Positions 9,295 to 17,428 of a stretch of DNA of 64,000 nt are shown here, piece after piece. This DNA comes from an uncultured Caldilineaceae bacterium (GTDB taxonomy: Bacteria; Chloroflexota; Anaerolineae; Caldilineales; Caldilineaceae), in NCBI GenBank assembly GCA_951812725.1, contig OX638330.1, positions 4,753,405 to 4,817,404 of the forward strand, read 5' to 3'. The position numbers and the translations under genes are program-made. The notes under the pieces were generated by a model, which saw only the letters and a program-made list of their open reading frames with translations, ran no database searches and was not told the origin of the DNA. How positions within the stretch are numbered: position 1 is the stretch's first letter; each line of letters begins with the position of its first letter.

Positions 9295-9582
9295 ATGGTA
9301 CCTGCACAGATACAATTGACAGAAAGTCAGGCACGAAGTCTGGAGCGGATAGCCGCGGAAAAGGAAACAACCGTAACTGAACTGATCCACCAAAGTATCG
9401 ATGACATGATTCGACACCGTAAGGATATTGATGGCGGCAAACAGATCGATGCCGAACGAGAGGAGCGCAGGCGGCGCGCTCTTTCCGTTGTCGGGGCGTT
9501 CTCCAGCGGTGTGGACGATCTTTCCGTCAATCACGATCTGTATCTGGCTGAAGCATATGCTAACGCAGACGGCGATGAGTAA
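9295..9582 (+). CDS. VapB-like antitoxin, ribbon-helix-helix type
   Basis: A 95-residue protein from the ATG at 9295, which has a GGGAG Shine-Dalgarno 6 bases upstream; a TTG nine codons earlier is less likely. The N-terminal part (IQLTESQARSLERIAAEKETTVTELIHQSID) fits a CopG/Arc-type ribbon-helix-helix DNA-binding domain. The charged C-terminal tail is typical of a toxin-binding region. Its stop overlaps the start of the PIN-domain gene by one base (TAATG), so the pair is co-translated. Such pairs normally repress their own promoter. Confidence 0.75.
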   Translation: MVPAQIQLTESQARSLERIAAEKETTVTELIHQSIDDMIRHRKDIDGGKQIDAEREERRRRALSVVGAFSSGVDDLSVNHDLYLAEAYANADGDE

Positions 9583-9977
9583 TGGTATTGGTCGATACCT
9601 CCGCGTTAATAGCGTTGCTTGATAGAGAAGACCGGTATCATGACGACGCAACTCTGGTTTGGAGGCGTCTCGTCTTACAAGATGAGCCGGTTATCTGTAC
9701 AAACTACGTAGTTGTGGAAGCAATCGCACTCGTTCAGAGGCGCCTCGGCTTAGCGGCAGTGCGCCGCCTTTTGCAGGATCTGATTCCTTGGTTATCAATT
9801 GAATGGGTGCAGCCCGATATCCACGAAGTGGCTGTCTCAGCGCTTTTGACCGCGAACCGCCGTGGTCTTAGTTTTGTCGACTGCGTTAGCTTTGAAGTAG
9901 CACGTAGGAAGCGAGTCAGTGCGATATTTGCTTATGACCGCGATTTTGTTAAGCACGGTTTTACTCCCATAAATTAG
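9582..9977 (+). CDS. PIN-domain RNase toxin, VapC-like
   Basis: This 131-residue protein begins VLVDTSALIALLDRED, the first PIN acidic motif. A conserved Glu lies in VVVEAIALVQRR. The later acidic motifs are LSFVDCVSFEVARR and IFAYDRDFVKHGF. PIN domains are Mg-dependent RNases. Together with the antitoxin gene just upstream this forms a VapBC-type toxin-antitoxin module. The length (about 130) is normal for the family and all four acidic positions appear intact, so the toxin is probably active. Confidence 0.88.
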   Translation: MVLVDTSALIALLDREDRYHDDATLVWRRLVLQDEPVICTNYVVVEAIALVQRRLGLAAVRRLLQDLIPWLSIEWVQPDIHEVAVSALLTANRRGLSFVDCVSFEVARRKRVSAIFAYDRDFVKHGFTPIN

Positions 9978-10004
9978 CCACAAATCCCATTTCAGGAGGA
10001 AGAA

Positions 10005-11039
10005 ATGACTGAGGATACCATCCGCGTCGGCGTTGTCGGCGCAGGCGCGAACACGCGTGACCGGCACATTCCGGGCCTGCAGGCGATTGACGGCGTCGAG
10101 ATCGTCGCGGTCTGCAATCGCAGCCAGGAGTCGGGCGAACGGGCCGCGAAGCGGTTCGGCATCGGGCGGGTTTGCACCAACTGGCAGGATGTTGTGGAAG
10201 CGCCGGACGTGGACGCGGTTGTGATCGGCACGTGGCCGTACATGCACCGTCTCCTCACGGTGGCGGCGCTGGAGGCGGATAAGCACGTAATGTGCGAGGC
10301 GCGCATGGCGATGAACGCGTCGGAGGCCCACTGTATGTATGAAGCGCTGCGCAGCCGGCCGCACCTGGTGGCGCAGATCGTGCCGTCACCGTTCAGCCTG
10401 CGCGTGGACCGCACGATCCAGCGGTTGATTCGCGACGGCTGGCTGGGTGATGTGCTGGTGGTGGACATCCACGCGGGCGGCGCCTTCATCGACGAGGACA
10501 ATACGATGCACTGGCGTCACAACATGGACTTCAGCGGGCTGAACGTAATGTCGATGGGCATCTGGTATGAAGCGATGTTGCGCTGGGTCGGCGAGGCGAC
10601 CAGTGTTTTTGCCAAGGGCAAGACGTTCACGCCGATGCGTCAGGATGAGCAGGGGCGCGTGATCGGCGTACGCATCCCCGATCATATCGACATTGTCGCG
10701 GACCTGGCGTGCGGCGGGCAGGCCCATATTCAGGTCAGCAACGTCACCGGCTTGGGCGAGACGTCCTCGGCGACGATTTATGGCAGCGAAGGCACGTTGC
10801 ATTTCGACGGCAGTGCGCTGACGGGCGGACGCCGCGGCGACAGCGGCCTGAGCGAGATCGAGGTGCCGGACGACGAGGCGGGCGGCTGGCGCGTGGAGGA
10901 GGAGTTCATCAGCGCGATTCGCGGGCAGGAGGAGATCACCCATACCGATTTCGCTACGGGTGTGAAGTACATGGAATTCACCGAGGCGGTCCATCGCAGC
11001 CGGCGCAGCGGCGCCGCGGTGAGCCTGCCGCTGCTGTAA
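10005..11039 (+). CDS. Gfo/Idh/MocA-family oxidoreductase with altered EKP motif
   Basis: A 344-residue protein with a strong Shine-Dalgarno (CAGGAGG) before the ATG. The N-terminal Rossmann fold has GVVGAGANTRDRHIPG and AVCNRS. Next comes VIGTWPYMHRLLTVAALEADKHVMCEARMAMN. The family's CEKP motif, whose Lys is catalytic, reads CEAR here, so the Lys is missing. The C-terminal alpha/beta domain (SLRVDRTIQRLI, GSEGTLHFDG) is intact. Usual members oxidise or isomerise sugars using NAD(P). It precedes a rhamnose mutarotase and an amidohydrolase, which suggests a role in 6-deoxy-sugar metabolism. Confidence 0.85.
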   Translation: MTEDTIRVGVVGAGANTRDRHIPGLQAIDGVEIVAVCNRSQESGERAAKRFGIGRVCTNWQDVVEAPDVDAVVIGTWPYMHRLLTVAALEADKHVMCEARMAMNASEAHCMYEALRSRPHLVAQIVPSPFSLRVDRTIQRLIRDGWLGDVLVVDIHAGGAFIDEDNTMHWRHNMDFSGLNVMSMGIWYEAMLRWVGEATSVFAKGKTFTPMRQDEQGRVIGVRIPDHIDIVADLACGGQAHIQVSNVTGLGETSSATIYGSEGTLHFDGSALTGGRRGDSGLSEIEVPDDEAGGWRVEEEFISAIRGQEEITHTDFATGVKYMEFTEAVHRSRRSGAAVSLPLL

Positions 11040-11114
11040 AGGCTGTGGCCCAGAGAGCGCCCCACAACTGACCACTGGGCACTGATCACTGGCCGCTAAA
11101 ACAGGGGGAGACCG

Positions 11115-11438
11115 ATGAAACGATACGGAATGGTCATTCGCGTCAGACCGGAGTTGGAGGATGCTTACGTACATCTGCACGCCAACACCTGGCCTGAAGT
11201 CCTCCAGCGCATCAGCGACTGCAATATGCGCAACTACACTATCTTCATGCGCGACGGTTACCTGTTCGCCTATTACGAGTATGTGGGCGACGACTACGAG
11301 GCCGACATGGCGAAGATGGCGGCCGACCCGGTGACGCAGGCGTGGTGGAAGCTGACCGACCCGTGCCAGGAGCCGGTGGAGAGCGCGGCGGAGGGCGAGC
11401 GCTGGGCGGAGATGGAGGAGGTATTCCATCATGACTGA
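11115..11438 (+). CDS. rhaM: L-rhamnose mutarotase family protein
   Basis: This 107-residue ferredoxin-like protein begins MKRYGMVIRVRPELEDAYVHLH, the family N-terminus with the catalytic-region His, followed by NTWPEVLQRI, NYTIFMRDGYLFAYYEYVG and DPVTQAWWKLTDPCQEP. RhaM interconverts alpha and beta anomers of L-rhamnose. Related proteins act on L-fucose, so the exact sugar is open. The Shine-Dalgarno is GGGGGAG. Its 3' end overlaps the amidohydrolase start by 8 bases, so the two are co-translated. Confidence 0.88.
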   Translation: MKRYGMVIRVRPELEDAYVHLHANTWPEVLQRISDCNMRNYTIFMRDGYLFAYYEYVGDDYEADMAKMAADPVTQAWWKLTDPCQEPVESAAEGERWAEMEEVFHHD

Positions 11439-12288
11439 GCGCGGGCGCTATGTGGATACGCACGTGCATTTCTGGGACAGCTCGGTGATCGACTATCCGT
11501 GGCTGGCCGGCGCACCGGCTATCTCGCATCCGCATCTGCCTGATGACCTGGAGCGGGCGCGCGCGGGTGTCTCGCTGGAGCTGGCCGCGATCGTCTTCGA
11601 GGAGGCCGACTGTCTGCCGGCGCACGCGCTGCGAGAGGCGCAGTGGGTGACCGAACTGGCACAGGCGGAACCGCGCATACGCGGCATCGTCGCGAGCGCG
11701 GCTCTGGAGGACGGTGAAGGCGCCCGGCCCCTGCTGCAGGCGCTGGCCGAACTGCCGCTGGTCAAGGGCATTCGCCGTCTGATCCAGGACGAGCCGCTGG
11801 GCTTCTGTACTGCGCCGGACTTTGTGCGGGGCGTGCAGATGCTGCCCGAATACGGTTTCAGTTTCGACCTTTGTATCTACCATCCGCAGATGGGGGATGT
11901 GCTCGAACTGGTGGGGCAGTGCCCGGATGTCTCCTTCCTGCTCGATCATATCGGCAAGCCGGGGATCGCAGCCGGCATTATGCAGCCGTGGAAGGACCAG
12001 TTGCGCGAGCTGGCCAGCCGGCCGGATATCCACTGCAAGCTCTCCGGCGTAACGACGGAGGCGGACCATCAGAACTGGAACCGGGATGAGCTGCGGCCCT
12101 ACATCGAGCACGTGCTTGACTGTTTCGGCCCGGACCGGGTGGTCTTCGGCTCCGACTGGCCGGTGGTCGACATGGCCGCCGACTATCGCACCTGGTTTGA
12201 TATCGTCCAGGACAGCATCAGCCATTTGAGCGCGCAGGACCAGCAGAAGATCATGCACGACAACGGCGTGCGCTTTTACCGGCTGTAA
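11431..12288 (+). CDS. Amidohydrolase_2 family, sugar-lactonase-like
   Basis: The 285-residue TIM barrel starts with YVDTHVHFWD (the metal-site HxH) and ends with VFGSDWPVVD, the family's C-terminal Asp motif. Between them is FLLDHIGKPGI with the metal-binding His. It is closest in pattern to L-fuconolactonase / L-rhamnono-lactonase type hydrolases, which open sugar lactones in oxidative deoxysugar catabolism. The overlap with the mutarotase gene supports that pathway. A dicarboxylate lactone substrate cannot be excluded. Confidence 0.85.
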   Translation: MTERGRYVDTHVHFWDSSVIDYPWLAGAPAISHPHLPDDLERARAGVSLELAAIVFEEADCLPAHALREAQWVTELAQAEPRIRGIVASAALEDGEGARPLLQALAELPLVKGIRRLIQDEPLGFCTAPDFVRGVQMLPEYGFSFDLCIYHPQMGDVLELVGQCPDVSFLLDHIGKPGIAAGIMQPWKDQLRELASRPDIHCKLSGVTTEADHQNWNRDELRPYIEHVLDCFGPDRVVFGSDWPVVDMAADYRTWFDIVQDSISHLSAQDQQKIMHDNGVRFYRL

Positions 12289-12323
12289 GGCAGTGGTCGG
12301 TGATCAGAAACGACGCGGCGGTG

Positions 12324-12440
12324 CAGACACTGTTGGGTAGACACGTTACTGGGGAAGAATGAACACGGTGGGGGAGCCAGAGGGGGGCGTTGCGGGGGGG
12401 CACCCCCCGCACAAGGGAGGCCGCTTGCGGCCGACCGCCC
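12324..12440 (+). repeat. Structured GC-rich repeat, copy B (core 12382-12440)
   Basis: The left shoulder (GTGCAGACACTGTTGGGTAGACACG...) resembles copies A, E and F. The core differs in both hairpins from copies A, E and F but keeps pairing: stem 1 is GCGGGGGG-gca-CCCCCCGC and stem 2 is GGCCG-ctt-GCGGCC-like. Such compensatory differences indicate that structure is what is kept. Confidence 0.85.
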
Positions 12441-12485
12441 AGATGACCGACAACACCTGGCGACGCCTGCACAGTATCACGATTT

Positions 12486-12496
12486 GAGACGGTCTC
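12486..12496. promoter_or_regulatory. Possible operator upstream of xylA
   Basis: GAGACgGTCTC is an 11-base palindrome overlapping a TTGAGA hexamer (12484-12489) about 60 bases before xylA. No convincing -10 box is seen at the right distance. It is a weak candidate for a xylose-responsive operator. Confidence 0.25.
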
Positions 12497-12554
12497 ATGG
12501 AAGTGTCAACATAACCTTGTAAGAGAAACGCAAAATAACTGCGAGGAGTGATTC

Positions 12555-13715
12555 ATGGCCTATACACCCAAACCGGAAAATAAGTTCAGCTTCGGTCTGT
12601 GGACCGTCGGCAATATTGGGCGCGACCCCTTCGGCGACCCTGTGCGGGAGGTGCGCTCACCGGTGCAACTGGTCCAGCTGCTGGGGGAGGTCGGCGCCTG
12701 GGGCGTCAACTTCCATGACAACGACCTGGTCCCGATCGACGCGACTGCAGCGGAGCGCGACCGGATCGTGCGCGACTTCAAGAAGGCGCTGGACGAGCAT
12801 GGCCTCGTCGTGCCGATGGCGACGACGAATCTCTTTACGCACCCGGCTTTTCGGGACGGCGCCTTCACCAGCACCGACCCGGAGGTACGGGCGTATGCGC
12901 TGCAGAAGACGATGGCAGCCATCGACCTGGGGGTTGAGTGCGGGGCCAACACGTATGTCTTCTGGGGCGGGCGCGAAGGCACCGAGACGGATGCGAGCAA
13001 GAGTGCTGCCGATACGGGCAAATGGTTCCAGGAGGCGCTCAACTTCCTGTGTGAGTATGTGATGGACCAGGGGTATGACTTGCGCTTTGCGCTGGAGCCG
13101 AAGCCGAACGAGCCGCGCGGCGACATCTATTTGGCGACGGTTGGGCACATGCTGGCGTTCATTGAGACGCTCGATCATCCGGAAATGATCGGCGTGAATC
13201 CGGAGGTGGCGCACGAGCATATGGCGGGGCTGAACTTCACGCATGCGGTGGCTCAGGCGTGGAACGCGGGCAAGCTGTTCCACATCGACCTCAACGATCA
13301 GAATCTGGGCCGCTACGATCAGGACTTCCGCTTCGGCAGCCATAACATCAAGCAGGCATTCTTCCTGGTCAAGTTCCTGGAAGACGTGGGTTACGATAAC
13401 CCGCGGCACTTTGACGCCCACGCCTACCGTTCCTCCGACTACGAGGACGTCAAGGCGTTTGCCAGCGGCTGTATGCGCACCTACCTGATCCTGAAGGAGA
13501 AGGCCGAGCAGCTGCGCGAGCACGAAGAGATCCAGGCGTTGCTGGCACAGATCAACGCCGATGACGGCTCGATGGACGGTTTCAGGGGTGGTTATTCCTC
13601 AGAGAAGGCGGCGGGCCTAAAGGCGCATGCCTTTGACCGCGACGAGCTTGGCCGGCGCGGCAAGCCGTATGAGCGGTTGGACCAGCTGGTGGTTGAGCTG
13701 TTGCTCGGGGTGTGA
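12555..13715 (+). CDS. xylA: Xylose isomerase (class I)
   Basis: The 386-residue protein has the short, actinobacterial-type length. It starts with SFGLWTVGNIGRDPFG. Seen: VNFHDNDL (catalytic His and Asp), VFWGGREG, LEPKPNEPRGD (metal Glu), GVNPEVAHEHMAG (metal Glu and His) and LFHIDLNDQN (metal Asp). It interconverts D-xylose and D-xylulose using two divalent metals. xylB follows after a 454-base gap filled by a MITE-like element, so the two genes may no longer share one uninterrupted mRNA. The Shine-Dalgarno is GCGAGGAG. Confidence 0.96.
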   Translation: MAYTPKPENKFSFGLWTVGNIGRDPFGDPVREVRSPVQLVQLLGEVGAWGVNFHDNDLVPIDATAAERDRIVRDFKKALDEHGLVVPMATTNLFTHPAFRDGAFTSTDPEVRAYALQKTMAAIDLGVECGANTYVFWGGREGTETDASKSAADTGKWFQEALNFLCEYVMDQGYDLRFALEPKPNEPRGDIYLATVGHMLAFIETLDHPEMIGVNPEVAHEHMAGLNFTHAVAQAWNAGKLFHIDLNDQNLGRYDQDFRFGSHNIKQAFFLVKFLEDVGYDNPRHFDAHAYRSSDYEDVKAFASGCMRTYLILKEKAEQLREHEEIQALLAQINADDGSMDGFRGGYSSEKAAGLKAHAFDRDELGRRGKPYERLDQLVVELLLGV

Positions 13716-13750
13716 ACGGCAGTTTTTGGTTTCTGGTTTTTAGTTTTTAG

Positions 13751-14083
13751 GTAACTACTAAGCCACAGTACTTGACCAGCCAGTCATCCTTGGAACCATT
13801 CAGGCTCTTGGTGACGTAACTGGTGTACAGCCGCCGCCATGCTCGCCAGCCGACACGTTGCGAAGAATGCACACGGTCGGTGAGAGATGGTTTTGTAGGG
13901 GGGCGTTGCGGGGGCGCAGCCCCTGCACAAGGGAGGGCCGAAGGCCCGACCGCCCAGAACTGCAGTGGTCAGTGGTCAGAGACTGCGGCGATTGATTGAG
14001 GATAGGTGTGAAGAGAAGTGAGGAGGGAGTCGCCTTTGCTCGCCTCATTCAGGATCGCAAACTGATTGTGGCTGAGTAGTTAC
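13751..14083 (+). mobile_element. MITE-like element, copy 1, in the xylA-xylB gap
   Basis: The left end GTAACTACTAAGCCACAG and the right end (reverse complement GTAACTACTCAGCCACAA) form an 18-base terminal inverted repeat with two mismatches. The left half (13751-13960) is nearly identical to 27836-28045, and the right end matches again at 28081-28121. The 8 bases at the left (GTTTTTAG) and right (GTTCTTAG) differ at one position, consistent with a target-site duplication. The element has no ORF for a transposase. The structured core repeat lies inside it. The rest of the 13716-14169 gap is AT-rich spacer. Confidence 0.72.
13898..13955 (+). repeat. Structured GC-rich repeat, copy C (inside MITE copy 1)
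   Basis: The core is the same as copy A: a GGGGC-gca-GCCCC hairpin, then GGGCC-gaa-GGCCC, enclosed by GGGCG/CGCCC. The left shoulder differs from A, B, E and F but is the same as in copy D. Confidence 0.85.
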
Positions 14084-14169
14084 GTTCTTAGTAACACCAT
14101 TGCCTGCAAGCAGTTCACGGAAAGCCAAGAACTGAGTACTGAATACTATCAAAAAGGGGCGCTGGAAAA

Positions 14170-15669
14170 ATGTATTTGATCGGCATCGACTCTTCCACGA
14201 CGGCTACGAAGTCCCTGATCATCGACGCTGACGGCGAAATCGTGGCGGTGGCGGCAGCAGAGTACCCGTTCGAGACGCCACATCCGCTGTGGAGCGAGCA
14301 GCATCCTGACCTGTGGTGGGACGGAACGGTGCAGAGCATGCGGGCGGCGCTGGAGCAGTCCGGTATCGACCCGGCGGAGGTTGGGGCGGTCGGGGTGAGC
14401 GGGCAGATGCACGGGCTGGTGCTGTTGGACGAAGAGGGCGAGCCGCTGCGGCCGGCCATTCTGTGGAACGACCAGCGCACCGGCAAACAGTGCGATGATA
14501 TGCGCCTGTGGCTGGGCAAAGAGAATCTTGTGCGCATAACAGGCAACGACGCGCTGGCGGGCTTCACCGCGCCGAAGATTCTGTGGGTGAAGGAGAACGA
14601 GCCGGAGATCTACAGCCGCGTCCGTCAGATCCTTCTGCCCAAGGATTATGTGCGTTACAAGCTGACCGGCGACTTCGCCACCGACAAGGCGGGCGCGGGC
14701 GGCACATCGCTGCTGGAGCTGGCGACGCGGGACTGGTCGCCGACGGTTCTGGCCGCACTCGAGATTCCGCCCCAGTTTCTGCCTCCCACGCACGAGGGCA
14801 CGCAGGTGACGGGTGTCATATCGGCGGAGGCGGCGGAGGCGACGGGTCTGCGCGCGGGCACGCCGGTGGTCGGGGGCGGGGGCGACCAGTCGGTGCAGGC
14901 TGTGGGCGTGGGCGCGATCGAGGAGGGGATTGTGGCGCTGACGTTGGGCACGTCGGGCGTCGTCTTCGCGACCGCAAACGAGCCTTTTTACGAACCGGAG
15001 GGGCGCCTGCACGCGTTCCCCCATGCGCTGCCGGGCAAGTGGCATCTGATGGGGGTGATGCTTTCGGCGGCGGGCAGTTTGCGCTGGCACCGGGATACGC
15101 TGGCGCCGGGCGTGGAGTTCGACGGCCTGGTGGCGCCGGCGGAAGAGGTGCCGATCGGCAGCGAGGGGCTACTGTTTCTGCCCTATCTGACGGGAGAGCG
15201 GACGCCGCACCCGGACCCTTTCGCGCGCGGCGCGTTTGTGGGGCTGACGGTCCGCCACGGGTTGCCGCATATGACGCGGGCGGTGCTGGAAGGCGTGGCC
15301 TTTGGCCTGCGCGACAGTTTCGCGCTGATGCAGGGCGTCGGTCTTGGCGAAATCCGCCAGGTGCGGGTGAGCGGGGGCGGCGCGCGCAGCCGGCTGTGGC
15401 GGCAGATCCTGGCGGATGTGATGGGCAGCGAGCTGGTGACGGTCAACACGACCGAGGGCGGGGCCTACGGCGCGGCGCTGCTGGCGGGTGTGGGCGCGGG
15501 CGTCTGGCCCGATGGCGAGAGCGCGTGCGCGGCGACCATCCGCGTGACCGGCTCGACCACGCCCAACGCGGACGCAACGGCCGCTTACGATAACTTCTAC
15601 GAACTCTACCAGGGCCTCTACCCGGCGCTCCGAGCAACGTTCGATGGTGTGCGCCAGAACGAGGAGTGA
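14170..15669 (+). CDS. xylB: Xylulokinase
   Basis: The 499-residue FGGY-family kinase begins YLIGIDSSTTATKSLIID (first ATPase-fold phosphate loop). VSGQMHGLV (sugar site) and ILWNDQRTG follow. The C-terminal half has GGGGDQSVQAVG, LTLGTSGVV, ERTPHPDP, VSGGGARSRLWRQILAD and TEGGAYGAALLA. It phosphorylates D-xylulose with ATP, feeding the pentose phosphate pathway from the xylA product. Length and motif set are full and normal. Confidence 0.95.
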   Translation: MYLIGIDSSTTATKSLIIDADGEIVAVAAAEYPFETPHPLWSEQHPDLWWDGTVQSMRAALEQSGIDPAEVGAVGVSGQMHGLVLLDEEGEPLRPAILWNDQRTGKQCDDMRLWLGKENLVRITGNDALAGFTAPKILWVKENEPEIYSRVRQILLPKDYVRYKLTGDFATDKAGAGGTSLLELATRDWSPTVLAALEIPPQFLPPTHEGTQVTGVISAEAAEATGLRAGTPVVGGGGDQSVQAVGVGAIEEGIVALTLGTSGVVFATANEPFYEPEGRLHAFPHALPGKWHLMGVMLSAAGSLRWHRDTLAPGVEFDGLVAPAEEVPIGSEGLLFLPYLTGERTPHPDPFARGAFVGLTVRHGLPHMTRAVLEGVAFGLRDSFALMQGVGLGEIRQVRVSGGGARSRLWRQILADVMGSELVTVNTTEGGAYGAALLAGVGAGVWPDGESACAATIRVTGSTTPNADATAAYDNFYELYQGLYPALRATFDGVRQNEE

Positions 15670-15747
15670 GAATTGATGGATAGGGAGCGGGGCGTGGTGG
15701 TTGTTCTCTCTCCTCTTCACTCTCTTCTCCAGATTTGAGGAGATGCT

Positions 15748-16968
15748 GTGCGCGCACAGTTGCTCTACGCTGTATACGTTCCTACCTTTATTCTCGCCTT
15801 TTGCCAGGGGATGCTGGCGCTGCTGCTGCCGGTATACGTTATTGATCTGGGGCTGTCGTTCAGCCTGATCGGTCTTGTGCTGGCCGGCTACGGCATCGGT
15901 ACGCTGATCGGAGACCTGCCGGCCGGGGGAATCCAGGACCGCATCGGCAACCGCCGTTCGATGACGATCGGTATCTGCGTGATGGGGCTGGGGATGCTGG
16001 CCCTGAGCCAGTCCGAACGCGTTGTCATGCTGGTGTTGTGCGGGATCTCGATCGGGGCCGGTGCGGCGTTGTGGAACGTCTCCCGCCATGCGTACCTGGC
16101 CAACAATACGCTCAACGCAAGTCGCGGGCGGGCGATCTCGATCTTCGGCGGCGTGAACCGGATCGGCATGTTCGCCGGCCCGATTACCGGCGGATATCTG
16201 AGCGCGGAGGCGGGTATGCAGACCGCGTTTGCCTTCTGCGGCGTTATCGCGCTGCTGGCGTTGATCTTCCCCTTCCTGTTTGTGCGCGACGGCCAGGGCG
16301 AGCTGCCGCCTGAACAGCGGACGTCGATGGCCCGCTCCTACCGGCATCTGCTCTCCTATCTGCGCCACAATGGCTGGCTTGTGACGCCGGCCGGCTTCGG
16401 CATGATTTGCGCGCAGACAATCCGCGCGGGCCGGCAGACTATCATTCCACTCTACGCGGCGACGGTCCTGGGTCTGGACGTAGACAAAATCGGCCTGGTG
16501 ATGGGGATCGCGGCGGCGGTGGATATGTCGATGTTTTATCCGGCGGGCTATGTGATGGACCGCTTCGGGCGCAAGTTCGCTTACGTACCTTCCTTCCTGT
16601 TACAGGCTCTGGGCATGGCCCTTATTCCGCTTACGGGATCCTTTGCGGCGCTGCTGGCGGTTACATCGCTGATCGGTTTCGGCAACGGGCTTGGCTCGGG
16701 GACGATGCTGACGCTGGGGGCAGACTTGGCGCCGCCGAAGGGTGAGGGCATGGGCGCGTTTCTGGGGCTGTGGCGGCTGATAGGCGATACCGGGCACACC
16801 AGCGCGCCCATAATCGTCGGCACGATTGCTGACGCACTGAGTCTGGTGCCGTCTATTTATGTGATCGCCATCATCGGGTTGGGATCTGGCTCGATTTTGG
16901 GGTTATTTGTGCCGGAGACGTTGAAGAAGCCGTCGGCGGTGGGCGCGGAGCCGGCTGCTTCGGGGTAG
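15748..16968 (+). CDS. MFS transporter
   Basis: A 406-residue, twelve-helix protein. It starts at a GTG preceded by GAGGAG; no ATG fits better. Seen: GDLPAGGIQDRIGNRRSM (loop 2-3 motif), SRHAYLANNTLNASRGRAISIFGGVNRIGMFAGP (drug-exporter-like helix 4-5 region) and YVMDRFGRKFAYV. It is not a close relative of the two MFS genes near base 2000-5800. Its position after xylB makes pentose or pentoside transport a guess only. Confidence 0.85.
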   Translation: MRAQLLYAVYVPTFILAFCQGMLALLLPVYVIDLGLSFSLIGLVLAGYGIGTLIGDLPAGGIQDRIGNRRSMTIGICVMGLGMLALSQSERVVMLVLCGISIGAGAALWNVSRHAYLANNTLNASRGRAISIFGGVNRIGMFAGPITGGYLSAEAGMQTAFAFCGVIALLALIFPFLFVRDGQGELPPEQRTSMARSYRHLLSYLRHNGWLVTPAGFGMICAQTIRAGRQTIIPLYAATVLGLDVDKIGLVMGIAAAVDMSMFYPAGYVMDRFGRKFAYVPSFLLQALGMALIPLTGSFAALLAVTSLIGFGNGLGSGTMLTLGADLAPPKGEGMGAFLGLWRLIGDTGHTSAPIIVGTIADALSLVPSIYVIAIIGLGSGSILGLFVPETLKKPSAVGAEPAASG

Positions 16969-17079
16969 GGGGCAGTGGATGATGCCGCTCTTGGGGTCAG
17001 GGTCAGTTGTCAACTGTTTGCGTGCTTCGCGTAAGGGGCTCAGTGTATTTTACTTCGCTACACACCAGGAAGAACATGA

Positions 17080-17415
17080 GTGGACATTGTTCTAAAGGCT
17101 GAGGCACCCCCACTGCGTCGAGATACGTCAGGGGGGCTTCGGATCGGCAACTCTCGCGTCTTGCTCGAACTGGTGATTCACGCTTTTGAAGAAGGTGCCA
17201 CGCCCGAGACTATCGCGCAACGCTACCCGGCTGCGACGTTCGCGGACATTTATAGTGTGCTTGCCTACTACTTACGCCATCAGGAAGAGATCAACGTATA
17301 TCTGGTAGAACGCGAAAAGAAGGCAGAAGGGGTGCGCGACCGCATCGAAAGCGGGCAGCAGGACTTGGCAGAGTTGCGGAAGCGTCTGCTTGCACGTCGG
17401 GGCACCATTGCCTGA
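17080..17415 (+). CDS. DUF433-family protein
   Basis: This 111-residue protein from a GTG has the DUF433 core (LELVIHAFEEGATPETIAQRYPAATFADIYSVLAYYLRHQEEINVYL). DUF433 domains are small winged-helix-like proteins, usually the antitoxin partner of a DUF5615 PIN-like toxin encoded just downstream. No such toxin follows; the next gene converges from the other strand after 13 bases. The C-terminal helix is unusually long and charged. It may be an orphan antitoxin or regulator. Confidence 0.7.
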   Translation: MDIVLKAEAPPLRRDTSGGLRIGNSRVLLELVIHAFEEGATPETIAQRYPAATFADIYSVLAYYLRHQEEINVYLVEREKKAEGVRDRIESGQQDLAELRKRLLARRGTIA

Positions 17416-17428
17416 GTTGTTTGTCTAC

